A stretch of 7,728 nt of DNA from Acidimicrobiia bacterium (GTDB taxonomy: Bacteria > Actinomycetota > Acidimicrobiia > Spongiisociales > UBA5794): NCBI GenBank assembly GCA_013003515.1, contig JABDIW010000079.1, forward strand, positions 1 to 7,728, in the 5' to 3' direction. Below the pieces are notes generated by a model, which was not told the origin of the DNA, ran no database searches, and worked only from the letters and a program-made list of their open reading frames with translations. Within the stretch, counting starts at the first letter, position 1; each line of letters starts with the position of its first letter. The position numbers and the translations under genes were made by a program. Positions 5,769 through 7,728 of the stretch are shown one piece after another.

Positions 5769-5817
5769 GTTTCCGGTCGGTTGCCGAAGTGTGAACAGTG
5801 TGTTTCGGGACCGCTTC
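5769..5817 (-). promoter_or_regulatory. Candidate GlnR operator: pentamers in 11-bp register
   Basis: Read on the minus strand, five pentamers occur every 11 bp with 6-nt gaps: GAAGC (5813-5817), GAAAC (5802-5806), TTCAC (5791-5795), GCAAC (5780-5784) and GAAAC (5769-5773). The actinobacterial GlnR box alternates gTnAc and GaAAc with 6-nt gaps. Four consecutive pentamers here end in AC, giving AC-n9-AC-n9-AC-n9-AC. The array lies between the two divergent glutamine synthetase genes, beside a gene for a GlnR-like protein. It starts about 29 bp upstream of the predicted -10 of the GlnA2-like gene, a typical activator position. It lies 61-110 bp upstream of the GSII start. Confidence 0.65.
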
Positions 5818-5845
5818 CGGCCTAGTCGAGACGATGATTTGCCCG

Positions 5846-5851
5846 TACGAT
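5846..5851 (+). promoter_or_regulatory. Candidate -10 box of the glnA2-glnR unit
   Basis: TACGAT fits the actinobacterial -10 pattern TANNNT and lies 25 nt before ATG 5877, giving a predicted leader of about 18 nt. No good -35 box is seen at the right distance, which would suit an activator-dependent promoter with the operator array just upstream. Prediction from motif only. Confidence 0.45.
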
Positions 5852-5876
5852 GCACCTCTCCCGACCCAGAGAGACC

Positions 5877-7199
5877 ATGGAACGCCGCGAGCAATACGTG
5901 CTGAAGACCGTCGAGGAACGAGGCATCCGGTTCATCCGGTTGTGGTTCACCGACATCCTCGGTTCCCTCAAGTCGTTCGCCATCACGCCTGCCGAGCTCG
6001 AGTCGGCGTTCAGCGAGGGCCTCCACTTCGACGGCTCGGCCATCGACGGCTTCTCCCGCGTCCAGGAGGCCGACATGCTGGCCGTGCCCGACGCCACCAC
6101 CTTTCAGATCCTGCCGTGGCGAGGCGAAGACAGCGGTGTTGCTCGCATGTTCTGTGACATCGTCATGCCCGACGGGTCACCGTTCGAGGGCGATCCCCGG
6201 TACGTGTTGCGCCGCAACCTGGAACGGGCGGCCGAACTCGGATACAGCTTCTACGTGGGGCCCGAGGTCGAGTACTTCTACTTCCGCGATGCGAGCCCTG
6301 ACCCCGAAGTCCTCGACCGCGGCGGCTACTTCGACCTAACCCCGCTCGACGTCGCCCAGGAGTACCGAAGGAACACGATCATGGTGCTCGAACAGCTCGG
6401 CATCCCCGTCGAGTTCTCCCATCATGAGGTTTCGCCCTCCCAGCACGAGCTGGACCTTCGCTATACCGACGCTCTGACGATGGCCGACAACCTGATGACA
6501 ACCCGCCTGGCGGTCAAGGAAGTGGCCATGGAGCACGGCATCTACGCCACGTTCATGCCGAAGCCGCTACAGGACCACGACGGGAGCGGACTCCACCTCC
6601 ACGTCTCGCTGTTCCGCGGCGACGACAACGCCTTCGCCGGCGAGAACGGTGACCTCTCGGCAGAAGGTCGGTCCCTCATGGCCGGCCTCCTCAATCACGC
6701 CGGCGACATCACGGCCGTCACCAACCAGTGGGTGAACAGTTACAAACGGCTCGTCTCGGGATTCGAAGCGCCCGTCAACGTCACGTGGGGACGCAACAAC
6801 CAGTCGGCCCTGGTGCGAGTCCCGACACCGAAGCAGGGCAAGGATTCATCGGTGCGCCTCGAGTACCGATCGCCCGACCCGGCGTGCAACCCGTATCTGG
6901 CCCTGTCGGCGATCCTCGCTGCCGGGCTCGACGGGATCGAACGTGGGCTCGAGGCTCCGGCCGAAACGCCCGCCAACAGCCACAAGCTGACCCGGGAACA
7001 GTTACAGACGGCGGGCATCGCCCGGCTGCCCGCCAACCTCGACCAGGCTCTCGACCTCATGGAGGGCTCGAAGCTGGTGTCGAGCGCGCTCGGCGAGCAC
7101 GTCTTCGAGTGGTTCCTGCGTAACAAGCGTGCCGAGTGGGACCGCTACCAGCACCACGTCTCACGGTTCGAGCTGGAGGAGTACCTCCCGGTCCTCTGA
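5877..7199 (+). CDS. glnA2: GlnA2-like glutamine synthetase family enzyme (GSI type)
   Basis: 440-residue ATP-dependent ligase of the GSI family. It matches actinobacterial GlnA2 along its length, from ERGIRFIRLWFTDILG (14-29) to HVFEWFLRNKRAEW (408-421). Metal-site motifs GPEVEYF (128-134, Glu130 and Glu132), HHEVSPSQHE (182-191) and GSGLHLHVS (236-244) are intact, as are the glutamate-binding NSYKRL (287-292), FEAP (296-299) and RSPDPACNPY (331-340). Two positions differ from canonical enzymes: FDGSA (51-55) replaces FDGSS, and NNQS (307-310) has Gln309 where an ATP-phosphate Arg is usual. The Tyr adenylylated in GSI-beta is His369 here. Some actinobacterial paralogues glutamylate polyamines or ethanolamine instead of ammonia, so the substrate is open. 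ATG 5877 is chosen because homology starts at ERREQYVLKT, although its ribosome site (AGAGAG) is weak; ATG 5850 would fall inside the -10 box. The GlnR-like gene follows after 2 nt. Confidence 0.92.
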   Translation: MERREQYVLKTVEERGIRFIRLWFTDILGSLKSFAITPAELESAFSEGLHFDGSAIDGFSRVQEADMLAVPDATTFQILPWRGEDSGVARMFCDIVMPDGSPFEGDPRYVLRRNLERAAELGYSFYVGPEVEYFYFRDASPDPEVLDRGGYFDLTPLDVAQEYRRNTIMVLEQLGIPVEFSHHEVSPSQHELDLRYTDALTMADNLMTTRLAVKEVAMEHGIYATFMPKPLQDHDGSGLHLHVSLFRGDDNAFAGENGDLSAEGRSLMAGLLNHAGDITAVTNQWVNSYKRLVSGFEAPVNVTWGRNNQSALVRVPTPKQGKDSSVRLEYRSPDPACNPYLALSAILAAGLDGIERGLEAPAETPANSHKLTREQLQTAGIARLPANLDQALDLMEGSKLVSSALGEHVFEWFLRNKRAEWDRYQHHVSRFELEEYLPVL

Positions 7200-7201
7200 T
7201 C

Positions 7202-7728
7202 ATGTATCTCGCCATCCACCCCCCGCAACCGTCCGAAGGCCTCACCGAGGCCCTCTTGTCGTGTGGGTACCAGCCGGTACCGGTGGGGAAGGCCGACGAA
7301 CTGCAGGCACTGGCCCCCACGGACGGCTGGAAGGCTCTCGTCATCGAGCTGGGCGCGGACCTCGAGGACGGCCTCGGCTTCGCCGACGATGCCCGGGCTG
7401 CGGTGCCGGACCTTCCGATCCTGGTGTGTGCCAACCGCACCCAGATCGCCGACCTCGAGGATGCCGACTCCCTGGATGACTTCGTCCTCTCACCGTACGA
7501 CCGCACCGAGGTGCGGGTTCGGCTGGCACGCCTTGGCGTCATCGACGAAGAGGACACGACGGACATCATCCGCTTCCGCGACCTCGAGCTGAACACGGCC
7601 ACCTATCAGGCGACGATCGCCGGCCAGCCGATCGACCTGACGTACATGGAGTACGAGCTCCTCATGTTCTTCGTGACCAAGCCGGGGCGGGTCTGGAGCC
7701 GGGAACAGCTGTTGTCGCGAGTGTGGGG
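7202..7728 (+). CDS. glnR: GlnR-like OmpR-family nitrogen regulator, C-terminus cut by window edge
   Basis: 175 full codons are visible before the right edge. Residues about 1-112 form a receiver-like domain, and 123 onward is an OmpR/PhoB winged helix: FRDLELNTATYQATIAGQPI (125-144), then DLTYMEYELL (145-154) and PGRVWSREQLLSRVWG (161-176), close to the GlnR pattern DLTxKEFELLKYLxxxxGRVFTRxQLLxxVWG. The N-terminus (IHPPQPSEGLTEAL) also aligns with GlnR. GlnR is the orphan regulator of nitrogen genes in actinobacteria. The receiver is degenerate: the acidic pair of strand 1 is absent, the phospho-acceptor Asp is Glu49, and the strand-5 Lys before Pro is Ser97. Phosphorylation control is therefore unlikely. 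ATG 7202-7204 lies 2 nt after the glnA2 stop with no close ribosome site, so translation is probably coupled. Recognition-helix residues lie beyond the edge; another atypical OmpR-type regulator is the alternative. Confidence 0.85.
   Translation, partial: MYLAIHPPQPSEGLTEALLSCGYQPVPVGKADELQALAPTDGWKALVIELGADLEDGLGFADDARAAVPDLPILVCANRTQIADLEDADSLDDFVLSPYDRTEVRVRLARLGVIDEEDTTDIIRFRDLELNTATYQATIAGQPIDLTYMEYELLMFFVTKPGRVWSREQLLSRVW

Noticed and set aside
1..7728. Defence system, CRISPR, mobile element or phage genes
   Set aside because: No repeat arrays with spacers, transposase, integrase, nuclease or toxin-like motifs were seen; all confident genes are metabolic, regulatory or envelope-related.

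Overview
The window is high-GC bacterial DNA with tightly packed genes. It most likely comes from an actinobacterium. The evidence is a GlnR-type orphan regulator, a GlnA2-type glutamine synthetase beside an eukaryotic-type GSII, Ser/Thr-rich linkers after single membrane anchors, frequent GTG starts, and several -10 boxes (TANNNT) lying only 7-8 nt from a start codon, as in leaderless actinobacterial mRNAs. An Acidimicrobiia-like lineage is plausible but not proven. No rRNA, tRNA, CRISPR array, insertion sequence or phage gene was seen.

Layout. (1) Positions 1-807, minus strand: a two-gene unit of a LysM-domain membrane protein and an anchored Thr-linker protein that runs off the left edge. 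The two genes are separated by 1 nt. (2) Positions 967-1626, plus strand: a membrane-anchored protein built of six degenerate copies of an ARxExLA motif. A strong hairpin (1645-1674) separates it from the next, convergent unit. (3) Positions 1698-3963, minus strand: a pterin/folate operon of a PTR1/FolM-like reductase, FolB, and a single polypeptide joining FolK to FolE. (4) Positions 4041-4625, plus strand: another anchored protein with a Thr linker, probably from a leaderless mRNA. (5) Positions 4694-7728: a nitrogen-assimilation locus. GSII lies on the minus strand. Divergent from it lie a GlnA2-like GSI-family gene and, 2 nt after that, a GlnR-like regulator cut by the right edge.

How the genes work together. 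The fol operon encodes the steps from GTP to 6-hydroxymethyl-dihydropterin pyrophosphate (FolE, FolB, FolK) plus a pteridine reductase candidate. Dihydropteroate synthase is not in the window. In the nitrogen locus, the intergenic region between the two glutamine synthetase genes carries pentamers in exact 11-bp register (5769-5817) that closely resemble a GlnR operator. This suggests a compact module in which the regulator is encoded beside, and controls, both synthetase genes and itself. The regulator's receiver domain lacks the phosphorylation residues. The GlnA2-like enzyme has two changes at normally conserved positions, so its substrate may not be ammonia.

The most distinctive items are the self-contained GlnR/GlnA2/GSII module with its operator, the FolK-FolE fusion behind a PTR1-like reductase, and the unrecognised repeat protein at 967-1626. 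I did not find a clear defence or mobile system.
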